From positions 1-18,837 of the forward strand of contig JAAZED010000052.1 in the NCBI GenBank assembly GCA_012512465.1: 18,837 nucleotides of DNA, written 5' to 3'. Origin of the DNA: Oxalobacter sp. (GTDB lineage: Bacteria; Pseudomonadota; Gammaproteobacteria; Burkholderiales; Burkholderiaceae_D). Positions 1 through 7,812 of this stretch are shown here, in pieces. Both the position numbers and the translations under genes were made by a program. How positions within the stretch are numbered: the first letter of the stretch is position 1; every line of letters begins with the position of its first letter. Below the pieces are notes generated by a model. The model saw only the letters and a list, made by a program, of their open reading frames with translations, was not told the DNA's origin and ran no database searches.

Positions 1-660
1 GCCACCGATAACGACAACATCAAAAGGCGCCTTGGCTGAAATTTTCTGTACTTCGCGTTCCGTACTGGCGGTATCGATAAGCGCCAGGATTTCTTTCACT
101 GTCATGCGGCCGGTCGAGAGTTGGCGACCATTTAAGAAAACCGTGGGAACCCCCATGATATGGCGCTCGGCCGCCTCGTCCGGGAAAAGCGCGCCATCAA
201 TCATGACGTGAGAGATGTTGGGGTTTAAAACCGCCATCAGGTTTAAGGCCTGAACGACTTCAGGACAGTTCTGGCAGGTCAGCGAGACAAAAGTTTCAAA
301 ATGAAACTCTCCTTCCAGATTTTTGATCTGTTCAATCACTTCCGGATCGGCCTTGGGCGGGTGCCCGCCCGTTTGCAGCAGGGCGAGGACAAAGGAGGTG
401 AATTCGTGCCCCATCGGGATACTGGCAAAGGAAATACCCGTATTTTCTCCAGGACGGGTCATGGTAAAAGCCGGTTTTCGCCCCGGATCATCCTTCTTTT
501 CAATCACCCGGACATGAGGAGACAGGTCTCTGATCTCATGCAGCAATTGAAGCATTTCCCGCGATTTGGCACTGTCGTCGGTTGAAATGGTGATTTCAAT
601 AGGCTGGGCCAGTTTTTCCAGGTAGGTTTTTAACTGATCTTTTAAATGTTTGTCTAACAT
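1..660 (-). CDS. ahpF: Alkyl hydroperoxide reductase subunit F, N-terminal part (cut by window edge)
   Basis: Flavoprotein disulfide reductase that passes electrons from NAD(P)H to the peroxiredoxin AhpC in the cytoplasm. The start is the ATG complementary to 658-660, giving [17 protein letters not shown], which matches the usual AhpF beginning. The 220 visible codons cover the tandem thioredoxin-fold N-terminal domain, including the redox pair CQNC in the context [14 protein letters not shown]. The frame runs off the left edge at DVVVIGG, the start of the first FAD-binding Rossmann motif, so the FAD and NADH domains and the second CxxC lie outside the window. It follows ahpC on the same strand after a 120-bp gap containing a strong hairpin and has only a weak ribosome site, so it is probably expressed from the ahpC promoter at a lower level. 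The identification is firm. Confidence 0.95.
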   Translation of the reverse strand, partial: MLDKHLKDQLKTYLEKLAQPIEITISTDDSAKSREMLQLLHEIRDLSPHVRVIEKKDDPGRKPAFTMTRPGENTGISFASIPMGHEFTSFVLALLQTGGHPPKADPEVIEQIKNLEGEFHFETFVSLTCQNCPEVVQALNLMAVLNPNISHVMIDGALFPDEAAERHIMGVPTVFLNGRQLSTGRMTVKEILALIDTASTEREVQKISAKAPFDVVVIGG

Positions 661-731
661 GGGGAATCCGTTTTGCGATAGGGGCATGGGCAGGGTTGTC
701 TTTTTTCAAGTTTACCGGATTTGGGCGGATT

Positions 732-768
732 ATTCCGTTTCCGGCTGCAGTTTTGCCGAAAACGGAAT
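732..768 (-). promoter_or_regulatory. Hairpin between ahpC and ahpF (mRNA-stabilising or attenuating)
   Basis: A 14-bp inverted repeat, ATTCCGTTTCCGGC (732-745) against GCCGAAAACGGAAT (755-768), has a 9-nt loop. The single non-Watson-Crick position is a G-U wobble when read as minus-strand RNA but an A-C mismatch as plus-strand RNA, which fits a function in the ahpC-ahpF transcript. No T-run follows on the minus strand, so it is not a classical terminator. Stabilising the ahpC 3' end or partly blocking read-through into ahpF is inferred. Confidence 0.6.
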
Positions 769-780
769 GGTTTGCACATG

Positions 781-1347
781 TCAGATTTTGCCCACCAGAT
801 CAAGGGATGGCGCCAGTGTCTCATCACCGGGTTTCCAGGAGGCCGGGCAGACTTCACCTTTGTGATTGGCCACATACTGCGCTGCCTGGATTTTACGGAT
901 CAGCTCGGTTGCAGAACGGCCTACGCTGCCATCCTGTACTTCCATGATCTTGATGATGCCTTCGGGGTTGACAACGAAGGTCCCGCGCAACGCCAGGCCA
1001 TCCGCTTCCACCATCACATCAAAGTTGCGGGTGATGGTGCCGGTTGGATCGCCTACCATCGGATACTGGATTTTCTTGATGGTATCTGATGTATCGTGCC
1101 AGGCTTTGTGGGTGAAATGGGTGTCAGTGGATACGGAATAGATTTCGACCCCCATTTTCTGGAATTGTTCATAATGATCTGCCAGGTCGCCCAGTTCTGT
1201 CGGGCAGACAAAGGTAAAGTCAGCCGGATAGAAGAAAACCACTGACCATTTTCCTTTCAGGTCGGCATCCGTTACCCGGATAAATTTACCATTGTGGTAT
1301 GCCTGTGCCTTGAAAGGCTTGATTTCAGAATTAATGAGAGATGACAT
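781..1347 (-). CDS. ahpC: Alkyl hydroperoxide reductase subunit C (2-Cys peroxiredoxin)
   Basis: Typical 2-Cys peroxiredoxin that reduces hydrogen peroxide, organic peroxides and peroxynitrite and is re-reduced by AhpF. The product is 188 aa, the family's normal size. The peroxidatic cysteine is C48 in FTFVCPTEL and the resolving cysteine is C167 in [12 protein letters not shown]. The start chosen (ATG complementary to 1345-1347, protein [12 protein letters not shown]) has an AAGGAG ribosome site 7 bases upstream. The frame stays open 16 codons further upstream, but that extension has no family resemblance. It is the first gene of an ahpC-ahpF pair. I see no clear OxyR site, although a short dyad lies at 1415-1431. 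The identification is very secure. Confidence 0.98.
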   Translation of the reverse strand: MSSLINSEIKPFKAQAYHNGKFIRVTDADLKGKWSVVFFYPADFTFVCPTELGDLADHYEQFQKMGVEIYSVSTDTHFTHKAWHDTSDTIKKIQYPMVGDPTGTITRNFDVMVEADGLALRGTFVVNPEGIIKIMEVQDGSVGRSATELIRKIQAAQYVANHKGEVCPASWKPGDETLAPSLDLVGKI

Positions 1348-1414
1348 GGATAAGCTCCTTATTATTGTAGGTGACAGGTTAATGTGTCCGACCAATGGAA
1401 ATGATTCGCATTTA

Positions 1415-1431
1415 TGATGTATTTGACATCA
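1415..1431. promoter_or_regulatory. Dyad upstream of ahpC, possible operator
   Basis: Perfect 6-bp inverted repeat TGATGT-ATTTG-ACATCA, 68-84 bp before the ahpC start. A weak minus-strand promoter (TTTTAA, 17-bp spacer, CATAAA) overlaps it. This would suit a repressor or activator site, but the sequence does not match the OxyR ATAG/CTAT tetrad pattern and I cannot name a regulator. Confidence 0.3.
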
Positions 1432-1537
1432 CATTAAAACATGACTTGAAAAATCCTGCAGAGCACGCCTCATTTTTCAGGTTTGCTGCGGTTTTGCGGG
1501 ACGACAATTTAATGAGAACTGGGCCTAGCCTACCCTA

Positions 1538-1560
1538 CCCAAAAATTACAGGATGCCTGT
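1538..1560 (-). terminator. Weak intrinsic terminator after the HPP-family gene
   Basis: On the minus strand a short hairpin ACAGG-CAT-CCTGT (complement of 1548-1560) is followed by AATTTTT (complement of 1541-1547). It sits 25 bp after the stop codon of the HPP-family gene. The stem is only 5 bp, so the call is tentative. The remaining sequence between 1348 and 1584 is the ahpC promoter region. Confidence 0.4.
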
Positions 1561-1584
1561 TGATCTGAATGAAAAGCGGCCGCG

Positions 1585-2133
1585 TCAGAACCAGAATTTG
1601 GGGTAATGACGGTCTGTGTTTGCGGAGAGATTGTTGACAATCAGGGCGATGAAAAGCATGATCAGAACGCCAGTCAGGACAGGTGTCAGAATATACTTGA
1701 AACCCAGGTTGAAAATGGAGTCTCCTCCTGTCACTGCAATCAGGGCGGTAGCCCCGCCCGGAGGGTGGGTGGTATGTGTCAGCAACATGGCTGCGATGGC
1801 AATGGAAACCGACAGGGCGCCAGCCAGTGCAATCTGGTCTGGGAGCATGAGATGAACAAGCACGCCGGTCAGCGCGGAAATGACGTGTCCGCCAACCAGG
1901 TTGCGCGGCTGGGAAAAATCTGACATCGGTGCGCCATAAATCAGAACGGCGGATGCCCCGAAAGATCCGACCAGAAAAAGATTGGCATTTTCCTGTATGC
2001 CCAGATAGCGGTTGATCTGCCATACGGCGAAAATACCGAGAAAACCGCCCAGCCATGACCAGAATATTTCTGCAAGCGGTTTTCTGACATGCGTGCGCCG
2101 GCTGCCGCGCATTTTTTGAAAAAAGCGTTTCAT
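1585..2133 (-). CDS. HPP-family integral membrane protein
   Basis: A 182-aa membrane protein of the HPP family, named for the motif seen here as THPPGGATAL (residues 122-131). After a basic N-terminus it shows about four hydrophobic segments at roughly residues 24-42, 52-68, 82-118 (possibly two spans) and 148-168. Some plant HPP proteins act in nitrite transport into plastids, but bacterial members are mostly uncharacterised, so the substrate is unknown. Its ATG overlaps the TGA of ppk2 (ATGA, 2130-2133) and lacks a ribosome site of its own, so translation is probably coupled to the polyphosphate kinase. It is the last gene of the lpxL-dapF-ppk2 run. Confidence 0.85.
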   Translation of the reverse strand: MKRFFQKMRGSRRTHVRKPLAEIFWSWLGGFLGIFAVWQINRYLGIQENANLFLVGSFGASAVLIYGAPMSDFSQPRNLVGGHVISALTGVLVHLMLPDQIALAGALSVSIAIAAMLLTHTTHPPGGATALIAVTGGDSIFNLGFKYILTPVLTGVLIMLFIALIVNNLSANTDRHYPKFWF

Positions 2134-3005
2134 GGCATGAGCTGCAGTTTTTCGCGGATAGTCATGAGCATTTCCTGGTGTTCCCTGTCCGGCTGGGGCC
2201 AGGACAGTTTCAGCTTCTTCATGGTTTTCAGAATAATATCGGAGACGATGATGCAGGCATTTTCCTTGTCATCAGCCGGAATAATATACCAGGGAGCCTC
2301 TTTGGAGGCGGTTTCGGCAATCGCATTTTCATATGCCTTCATATAATTGTCCCAGTACTGTCTTTCATGCAGGTCATTCATACTGAATTTCCAGTTTTTG
2401 TCCGGCGTATCGATCCGCTCGAGCAGACGCTTTTTCTGTTCGTTTTCTGAAATATGAAGGAAAAATTTGAGAATACGGGTACCGTTACGGTGCAGATGGG
2501 CCTCCATGTCACGAATAGAGCGGTAACGCCCTTTCCACAAGGCATGTCCCTTGTCCCAGGGAGAAGGAAGGTTCTGGTCTTTCAGGATCTCCGGGTGAAC
2601 GCGGGCGATCAGGACATCTTCATAGTAAGACCGGTTGAATATGCCGATCTGGCCCCGTTCGGGAAGCTGCCGGTTGATACGCCAGAGAAAATCGTGGCGA
2701 TTTTCCTCGTCACTGGGACCTTTGAAACTGGCAACCCTGCAGCCCTGGGGATTAACACCGGACATCACGTGCCGGATCATGCCATCCTTGCCGCCCGCAT
2801 CCATGGCCTGAAATAAAATGAGGATGGCATACCGGCCTGACGCATACAGCAGGCTTTGCTGGTGGCTGAGTTCCGCTGTATCGCTTTCCAGGATGGATTG
2901 ATAATCCGCTTTGGTTTCATAGAAGGGGGAAACAAGCGTGGGATATTTTTCCAGATTGATATGCGTTTTTTTTCGCACCCGAAAATCCCTGTGATTGATT
3001 TTCAT
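2130..3005 (-). CDS. ppk2: Polyphosphate kinase 2 (PPK2) family protein
   Basis: Soluble kinase that moves phosphate between polyphosphate and nucleotides; many PPK2 enzymes regenerate ADP/ATP or GDP/GTP from polyphosphate. At 291 aa it is a single-domain PPK2. The Walker A region is LFQAMDAGGKDG (residues 64-75), followed by the conserved block IFNRSYYEDVLIARVHPE (122-139) containing the Walker B-like segment. The short single-domain form suggests class I or III, but the direction and nucleotide preference cannot be read from sequence alone. The start has a GGGGGGAAG ribosome site. It begins 18 bp after dapF and its stop overlaps the start of the HPP gene, so it is an operon member. Confidence 0.93.
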   Translation of the reverse strand: MKINHRDFRVRKKTHINLEKYPTLVSPFYETKADYQSILESDTAELSHQQSLLYASGRYAILILFQAMDAGGKDGMIRHVMSGVNPQGCRVASFKGPSDEENRHDFLWRINRQLPERGQIGIFNRSYYEDVLIARVHPEILKDQNLPSPWDKGHALWKGRYRSIRDMEAHLHRNGTRILKFFLHISENEQKKRLLERIDTPDKNWKFSMNDLHERQYWDNYMKAYENAIAETASKEAPWYIIPADDKENACIIVSDIILKTMKKLKLSWPQPDREHQEMLMTIREKLQLMP

Positions 3006-3023
3006 CTTCCCCCCTGGTTACAG

Positions 3024-3890
3024 TTACATATTGATCTCACCATCGAAAACCCTGACAGCGGGGCCGGTCATCATGACGGGGTTGCCTTCTCCTTCCCAGG
3101 CAATCAGCAGTTCACCGCCTGCCATCATGACATTGACAGGGGAATCCAGAAGTCCACGGCAGATGCCGGACACCACAGCGGCACAGGCGCCCGTGCCGCA
3201 TGCCAGGGTTTCTCCTGCTCCCCGCTCGTAGACCCGCAATTTGATCCGGTTGCGGTCCACAATTTCCATAAACCCGGCATTGACCCGGTTGGGGAAGCGC
3301 CGATGGGATTCAATAACCGGGCCTTCCTGTGCTACGGGCGCTTTTTCACTACTGTCCACAAGCAGGACCGCATGCGGGTTGCCCATGGACAGTACCGAAA
3401 GCATCAGGTTTTTCCCTTTTTGCCCATCATTTTCGAGATAAAGCGGCCAGAGCGTGGCATGCGCTTCTGTCTGGCCTCTCAGGCCGTTGGTGTCAAAAGG
3501 CACGTTTTCCGGCTCAAATACCGGCGGCCCCATATTAACCGTGACATTACCGTCTTTTTCCAGTTGCAGTTCAATAATACCGGCCATCGTTTCTACTTTT
3601 ATCCGATGTTTGTCTGTCATGCCCTGATCTGTGACAAACCGGACAAAAGCACGCGCGCCGTTACCGCATTGTTCGACTTCACCGCCATCGGCGTTGAAGA
3701 TACGGTAGCGGAAATCCGCGCTTTTTTTTGTGGTTTTTTCGACAAGCAGTATCTGGTCTGCCCCAATGCCAAAGCGGCGATCAGCAAGAAAACGCCATTG
3801 CTCCGGCGTGAAGCGGATTTTCTGGTCGATGCCATTAATGACAACAAAGTCATTGCCGGCGCCATGCATTTTGGTAAACCGCAGCTTCAT
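3024..3890 (-). CDS. dapF: Diaminopimelate epimerase
   Basis: Cofactor-independent racemase that converts LL- to meso-diaminopimelate, for lysine and for peptidoglycan cross-links. The 288-aa product is full length and has both catalytic cysteines: C75 in [17 protein letters not shown] and C231 in [17 protein letters not shown]. The N-terminus [15 protein letters not shown] is the standard family start and confirms the ATG. Its ATG overlaps the lpxL stop (ATGA, 3887-3890), so translation is likely coupled. The lpxL-dapF linkage is common in Burkholderiales and groups envelope functions. The run continues into ppk2 after 18 bp. Confidence 0.98.
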   Translation of the reverse strand: MKLRFTKMHGAGNDFVVINGIDQKIRFTPEQWRFLADRRFGIGADQILLVEKTTKKSADFRYRIFNADGGEVEQCGNGARAFVRFVTDQGMTDKHRIKVETMAGIIELQLEKDGNVTVNMGPPVFEPENVPFDTNGLRGQTEAHATLWPLYLENDGQKGKNLMLSVLSMGNPHAVLLVDSSEKAPVAQEGPVIESHRRFPNRVNAGFMEIVDRNRIKLRVYERGAGETLACGTGACAAVVSGICRGLLDSPVNVMMAGGELLIAWEGEGNPVMMTGPAVRVFDGEINM

Positions 3891-4774
3891 GTTTCTTCAC
3901 TGTTATTGCGATAGACATCCGGCATGCCGGGCGGTCGTGTCTTGAAACGGCGGTGTGTCCACAAATATTCCGCCGGGTGTTCCAGTATACGCTGTTCAAT
4001 AAATTCATTGACGCGGCGGGTGGCGTCAACCATGTCATCTCCCGGAAAGTCCGGCAGGGGCGGCCAGAATTCCACGCGCCATCCCTGATAATTGGGGCGG
4101 AAAGACGCAATGGCAGGAATCACCTTGGCACCGGTTGTGGCGGCGATACGCGCGGGTGCCGTCAGCGTCGCGGCGGTTTGACCGAAAAAAGGAACAAATG
4201 CGGCATCCTGCATGCCAAAATCCAGGTCCGGCAACATATAAAAAGGAATATTCTGCCGCAGCGAGCGGATAATGGGTTTGACGCCCTGTTTGCGGGTAAA
4301 GAGCAGGACATCCTTGTTAAATCGCATACGGCCTTCTCTTAACAGCTTGTCAAAGATCTTGTTTTTCTGCGGCATATAAATCGAGCTGCCGATGGTATTG
4401 AAGGTGACGACAACACCAGGCACTTCAAGGCAGACAAAATGCGGGCAGAGAAAAACGACTGGCCCTTTCCGGACTTCTTCTATCGGGAAAGCCGGAACAA
4501 GTTCAATCAGCCGTTCAATTCTTTTCCGTGAGGACCACCAGAGAATGCCGCGCTCCACAACACTGCGGCCATAACACTGGAAGTGTTCCTTTGCCAGCCG
4601 GATGCGTGCTTTTTCATCCATGTCCGGAAAGCACAGGCGCAGGTTAGTCAGGGTGATTTCGCGACGGTTTCGCAGCAGACAGTAAGTTGCCATGCCCAGC
4701 GCTTTTCCGATCCGGCCCAGGATGGGAAGCGGCAGCCAGTGAATCAGCCAGAGAAAAAAGACGACCAGCCTCAT
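3887..4774 (-). CDS. lpxL: Lipid A biosynthesis acyltransferase (LpxL/HtrB type)
   Basis: Inner-membrane acyltransferase of the LpxL/LpxM family, which adds secondary acyl chains to the lipid A precursor. The 295-aa reading starts at the ATG complementary to 4772-4774 ([16 protein letters not shown]), preceded by an AGGA-containing ribosome site, and opens with the usual N-terminal membrane anchor. The catalytic H(X)4E motif is HFVCLE, residues 112-117. Family blocks [14 protein letters not shown] and [13 protein letters not shown] are clear. An in-frame ATG 54 codons upstream would add a hydrophobic, unrelated extension and is rejected. The gene heads the operon and is divergent from metK. 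Many Burkholderiales carry two tandem copies here; this window has one. The acyl chain transferred cannot be predicted. Confidence 0.93.
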   Translation of the reverse strand: MRLVVFFLWLIHWLPLPILGRIGKALGMATYCLLRNRREITLTNLRLCFPDMDEKARIRLAKEHFQCYGRSVVERGILWWSSRKRIERLIELVPAFPIEEVRKGPVVFLCPHFVCLEVPGVVVTFNTIGSSIYMPQKNKIFDKLLREGRMRFNKDVLLFTRKQGVKPIIRSLRQNIPFYMLPDLDFGMQDAAFVPFFGQTAATLTAPARIAATTGAKVIPAIASFRPNYQGWRVEFWPPLPDFPGDDMVDATRRVNEFIEQRILEHPAEYLWTHRRFKTRPPGMPDVYRNNSEET

Positions 4775-4902
4775 GCGCTCATTCCTGACAGGCAAAGTGA
4801 CAGAGCGCCTACAGGGGCTGAGAGGGGAGAAAAACAGAATAAGCGCGGCATCAGCATATAAAAGAAACAAATTAACGGCCAGACAAGATTCTAGCAGTTT
4901 TA

Positions 4903-4916
4903 CCGATTCGCATCGG
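4903..4916. promoter_or_regulatory. Dyad in the lpxL-metK divergent region
   Basis: Perfect inverted repeat CCGAT-TCGC-ATCGG midway between the two divergent genes. It could be an operator acting on both, but no known regulator motif is recognised. The rest of 4775-5139 is A/T-rich, with no convincing gene. Confidence 0.25.
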
Positions 4917-5040
4917 ATCAATAAAAGACGAGCCATGTCATTGCTTTTTTATGAAAATTTCCCCCGGGAAATATTTTTTTGCAAAACACTGCACGAAGCC
5001 CGATTCAGGCGTAAAATACTCAACTGGAATTTCCGCCGAG

Positions 5041-5069
5041 TTAATAGACAACTTGCGAGGCGGTATAAA
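5041..5069 (+). promoter_or_regulatory. Candidate metK promoter
   Basis: A good -10 box TATAAA (5064-5069) with a weak -35 TTAATA (5041-5046) and a 17-bp spacer. It would start transcription near 5076, just before the hairpin at 5084-5106, giving a leader of about 65 nt. Confidence 0.35.
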
Positions 5070-5083
5070 AATATCGCTAAAGC

Positions 5084-5130
5084 GTCGCAGACTTTTTGGC
5101 TGCGACATGTTGAATTGACCAATCATGGAG
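5084..5130 (+). promoter_or_regulatory. metK leader hairpin with possible pseudoknot next to the ribosome site
   Basis: A perfect 7-bp stem GTCGCAG (5084-5090) / CTGCGAC (5100-5106) closes a 9-nt loop ending in TTGG (5096-5099). Those four bases can pair with CCAA at 5119-5122, 4 nt before the GGAG ribosome site (5127-5130), making an H-type pseudoknot. This recalls the layout of small SAM-binding riboswitches, but the sequence does not match a SAM class I recognise. The hairpin itself is certain; the regulatory role is inference. Confidence 0.4.
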
Positions 5131-5139
5131 TCTGTCAGT

Positions 5140-6306
5140 ATGTCAAATGACTATCTTTTTACTTCTGAATCCGTTTCAGAAGGCCATCCGGACAAAGTCG
5201 CCGACCAGATATCGGACGATATTCTAGATGCCATCCTTGCCCAGGACCCGAATGCCCGTGTGGCAGCCGAAACACTTTGCAATACGGGGCTTGTTATCCT
5301 TGCGGGTGAAATCACCACCGATGCCAATGTTGACTATATCAATGTTGCCCGGGAAACCATCAAGCGTATCGGTTACGATAATAATGATTATGGTATTGAT
5401 CACCGGGGCTGCGCTGTTTTGGTGGCATATGACCGGCAATCGCCGGATATTGCACAGGGTGTGAATGAAGGAAGCGGTATCGATCTGGACCAGGGGGCGG
5501 GTGATCAGGGCCTGATGTTTGGCTATGCCTGTAACGAAACGCCCGAGCTCATGCCGGCAGCCATTCATTATGCGCATCGTCTTGTTGAGCGTCAGTCCCA
5601 GCTGAGAAAAGATGGCCGTTTGCCCTGGTTGCGACCTGACGCCAAATCCCAGGTAACGTTGCGTTATCTGAATGGCAAGCCTGTCAGTGCGGAAACCATT
5701 GTGCTTTCCACCCAGCATGCACCTGAGATGGAACATAAACAGATTGAAGAAGCGGTAATCGAGGAAATCATCAAGAAAGTGTTGCCCGCTGAATGGCTGA
5801 AAGATACCCGTTACCTGGTTAACCCGACAGGCCGTTTTGTGATTGGCGGCCCGATGGGGGATTGCGGCCTGACCGGACGTAAAATTATCGTGGATACCTA
5901 CGGTGGTTCCTGCCCGCATGGTGGTGGCGCCTTCTCCGGAAAAGACCCGACCAAGGTTGACCGGTCGGCAGCGTATGCAGCCCGTTATGTGGCCAAAAAT
6001 ATCGTGGCCGCTGGATTGGCCAGCGAGTGCCAGATCCAGCTGAGTTATGCGATTGGTGTGGCCAAACCGATCAATATCACGATTTATACGGAAGGCACAG
6101 GCGTGATTCCGGATGAGAAGATTGCCGCGCTGGTGCACGATCATTTTGATCTGCGTCCCAAAGGCATTGTTCAGATGCTGGATCTCTTGAAGCCGCGTTA
6201 CAGCAAAACCGCTGCCTATGGTCATTTCGGCCGTGAAGAGCCGGAATTTACCTGGGAGCGCACGGACAAGGCTGCTACATTGCGTGCCGCAGCCGGCCTG
6301 AAATAA
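5140..6306 (+). CDS. metK: S-adenosylmethionine synthase
   Basis: Makes S-adenosylmethionine from methionine and ATP in the cytoplasm; the product feeds all methylations, including UbiG nearby. The 388-aa protein has normal length, with the N-terminal ATP-site motif EGHPDK, signature 1 [12 protein letters not shown] and signature 2 GGGAFSGKD followed by the [15 protein letters not shown] block. The start was set at ATG 5140 ([12 protein letters not shown]) because GGAG lies 9 bases upstream; an ATG at 5125 is in frame but sits on that ribosome site. It is divergent from lpxL and convergent with gph, with a shared terminator at 6326-6357. Confidence 0.98.
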   Translation: MSNDYLFTSESVSEGHPDKVADQISDDILDAILAQDPNARVAAETLCNTGLVILAGEITTDANVDYINVARETIKRIGYDNNDYGIDHRGCAVLVAYDRQSPDIAQGVNEGSGIDLDQGAGDQGLMFGYACNETPELMPAAIHYAHRLVERQSQLRKDGRLPWLRPDAKSQVTLRYLNGKPVSAETIVLSTQHAPEMEHKQIEEAVIEEIIKKVLPAEWLKDTRYLVNPTGRFVIGGPMGDCGLTGRKIIVDTYGGSCPHGGGAFSGKDPTKVDRSAAYAARYVAKNIVAAGLASECQIQLSYAIGVAKPINITIYTEGTGVIPDEKIAALVHDHFDLRPKGIVQMLDLLKPRYSKTAAYGHFGREEPEFTWERTDKAATLRAAAGLK

Positions 6307-6325
6307 ACATTACCCGGAGAGGCAC

Positions 6326-6357
6326 AAAAAAAGACCGGCATCACCCCGGTCTTTTTT
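6326..6357. terminator. Bidirectional intrinsic terminator between metK and gph
   Basis: Stem AAAAAAGACCGG (6327-6338) / CCGGTCTTTTTT (6346-6357) with a 7-nt loop. Plus-strand reading gives a GC stem and T-run after metK, and minus-strand reading gives the same after gph. It ends both convergent transcripts. Confidence 0.92.
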
Positions 6358-6372
6358 GTGGATGAAGGCCTT

Positions 6373-7047
6373 TTACCTGATCAGTGCGGAGACATCCCAG
6401 GGGGTATCCACTACCAGATCAGCATTCCATGAGATGGTATCGGTGCCATATCCCCAGTTGACGGCAATGGTCACTGAGCCTGCCGCATAGCCGGACTGGA
6501 CGTCACGAAGATCATCACCGATAAACCAGCACTCCTGTGGTTTGACGCCAGCCTGCCTTGCCGCTTCCAGTACCGGTTCAGGATGCGGTTTGGCATGTGC
6601 TGTGGTATCGCCGGAAATGATACAGGCGGCATCGTGAAGGCCGATCTCCTTGAGCAGGGGAACCGTAAGTTGATGTCTTTTATTCGTGACAACGCCCCAG
6701 TGAATATGTTTTGCCCGCAGCAGATCCAGGAGTTCCGGGATACCATCAAAAAGGGTACTTTTGACCGCAATGGCACTGGTGTAGTAGGCAATGAAGGCGT
6801 TGGCCAGTGCGGGGTAATCCGCATGGGTTTTTTCAATACCAAAGGCTGTCCGGATGAGTCCTGGCGCACCGGCGGAGGCAACCCGGCGTAACTGATCATA
6901 AGGGGTGGGTGGCAGGCCGCAATCAGCCTTGACCCGGTTGATGGCCGCTGCCAGATCCGGGGCTGAATCAATCAGCGTGCCATCCAGATCAAATAATACG
7001 GCCTTGGGCAGGGTAAGTTCGTGGTGTGCTTTCATGGTTTCTGTCAT
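6373..7047 (-). CDS. gph: Phosphoglycolate phosphatase, HAD superfamily
   Basis: Removes 2-phosphoglycolate, formed for example during repair of oxidised DNA ends. This 224-aa HAD hydrolase shows all four motifs: FDLDGTLIDS with D20 and D22 (nucleophile and acid), VVTNK with T121, AKPHPEP with K153, and IGDDLRD with D178/D179 for magnesium. A small alpha-helical cap lies between motifs I and II. The gene sits 7 bp behind ubiG and lacks a clear ribosome site, so translational coupling is likely. An internal ATG four codons in is an alternative start. The linkage with ubiG is typical of Burkholderiales and supports Gph over other HAD phosphatases, but substrate identity rests on homology and context. 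Confidence 0.9.
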   Translation of the reverse strand: MTETMKAHHELTLPKAVLFDLDGTLIDSAPDLAAAINRVKADCGLPPTPYDQLRRVASAGAPGLIRTAFGIEKTHADYPALANAFIAYYTSAIAVKSTLFDGIPELLDLLRAKHIHWGVVTNKRHQLTVPLLKEIGLHDAACIISGDTTAHAKPHPEPVLEAARQAGVKPQECWFIGDDLRDVQSGYAAGSVTIAVNWGYGTDTISWNADLVVDTPWDVSALIR

Positions 7048-7054
7048 TGGATTT

Positions 7055-7750
7055 TTACAAGAGGCGCTGACACGCTATCATATAGTTAATGCTCACATCC
7101 CGGGAGAGGTAAAAATGGCTTGCCGTCAAGTTGCTGCTGATCCCGGTTATTGCGGTTACCTCCATACCGGTATTTCGCACATGCCGGGACAGTTCTGCCG
7201 GGGTAAGGAAACGCGCATGCTGGTGAGTGCCTTTGAGCAGAAGCCCCAGGATATATTCGGCGCCTGCAATTGCATAGATAAATGATTTCAGATTGCGGTT
7301 GAGGGTGGCGAAATAAACCATGCCTTCGGGTTTAACAAGACGGGCAGCGGCTGAAATGATCGAGACCGGATCAGGCACATGCTCCAGCATTTCCAGGCAG
7401 GTGACGATGTCATATTTGCCGGGTTCTTCCCCGGCAAGTGTTTCTGCTGACATCAAACGGTAATCAATGGAAAGGCCGGACTGTGCCCGGTGTGCCTCTG
7501 CGGCACGGATAGCTTCACTGGCCATATCAATACCGGTGACAATGGCGCCGCACCTTGCCATGGCTTCACTCAATATACCGCCCCCGCAGCCGATATCCAG
7601 CACCTGTTTTTCCCGTAAGGGTGAAAGGCTTTCAATCCATTGAAGACGAAGAGGGTTTAACGCGTGCAGGAAGCGGAAGGCACCATTGGTATCCCACCAT
7701 TTTCCGGCAAGGGCATTGAATTTCAACAGTTCGGCCTGATCGACATTCAT
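7055..7750 (-). CDS. ubiG: Ubiquinone biosynthesis O-methyltransferase
   Basis: Performs both O-methylation steps of ubiquinone synthesis, using S-adenosylmethionine. The 231-aa product is normal in length. The SAM-binding glycine motif is VLDIGCGGG (residues 50-58), followed by the acidic residue of GIDMA and the post-motif block DIVTCLEMLEHVPDP. Family-specific segments are FNALAGKWWD, ALNPLRLQWI, ATLNRN and LSRDVSINYM, which separate it from general methyltransferases. It heads a two-gene operon with gph. A perfect TATAAT box complementary to 7784-7789 gives a leader of roughly 25-30 nt. The ribosome site is poor. Confidence 0.97.
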   Translation of the reverse strand: MNVDQAELLKFNALAGKWWDTNGAFRFLHALNPLRLQWIESLSPLREKQVLDIGCGGGILSEAMARCGAIVTGIDMASEAIRAAEAHRAQSGLSIDYRLMSAETLAGEEPGKYDIVTCLEMLEHVPDPVSIISAAARLVKPEGMVYFATLNRNLKSFIYAIAGAEYILGLLLKGTHQHARFLTPAELSRHVRNTGMEVTAITGISSNLTASHFYLSRDVSINYMIACQRLL

Positions 7751-7783
7751 GGTGTCAGGATAATGATCAACAGATAAAGCGAC

Positions 7784-7812
7784 ATTATATCGTCTGTCAT
7801 CTCGGGTCAGGA
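7784..7812 (-). promoter_or_regulatory. Promoter of ubiG-gph
   Basis: Minus-strand -10 TATAAT (complement of 7784-7789), a perfect consensus. At a 17-bp spacer the -35 region is TCCTGA (complement of 7807-7812), weak, and it lies inside the terminal repeat of the 7806-7978 palindrome. The expected start near 7777 gives a 5' leader of about 27 nt before ubiG. Confidence 0.55.

Noticed and set aside
1348-1540. OxyR binding site upstream of ahpC
   Set aside because: No convincing series of ATAG/CTAT half-sites was found; only a short unrelated dyad is present.
2856-3914. 352-codon plus-strand open frame opposite ppk2 and dapF
   Set aside because: It lies across two certain genes and their junction on the other strand and has no domain or ribosome site.
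4938-5126. 62-codon minus-strand frame in the lpxL-metK gap
   Set aside because: It has no ribosome site or recognisable features and overlaps the metK leader and promoter.
5224-6225. 333-codon minus-strand open frame opposite metK
   Set aside because: It is a shadow of metK; the metK frame carries all family motifs.
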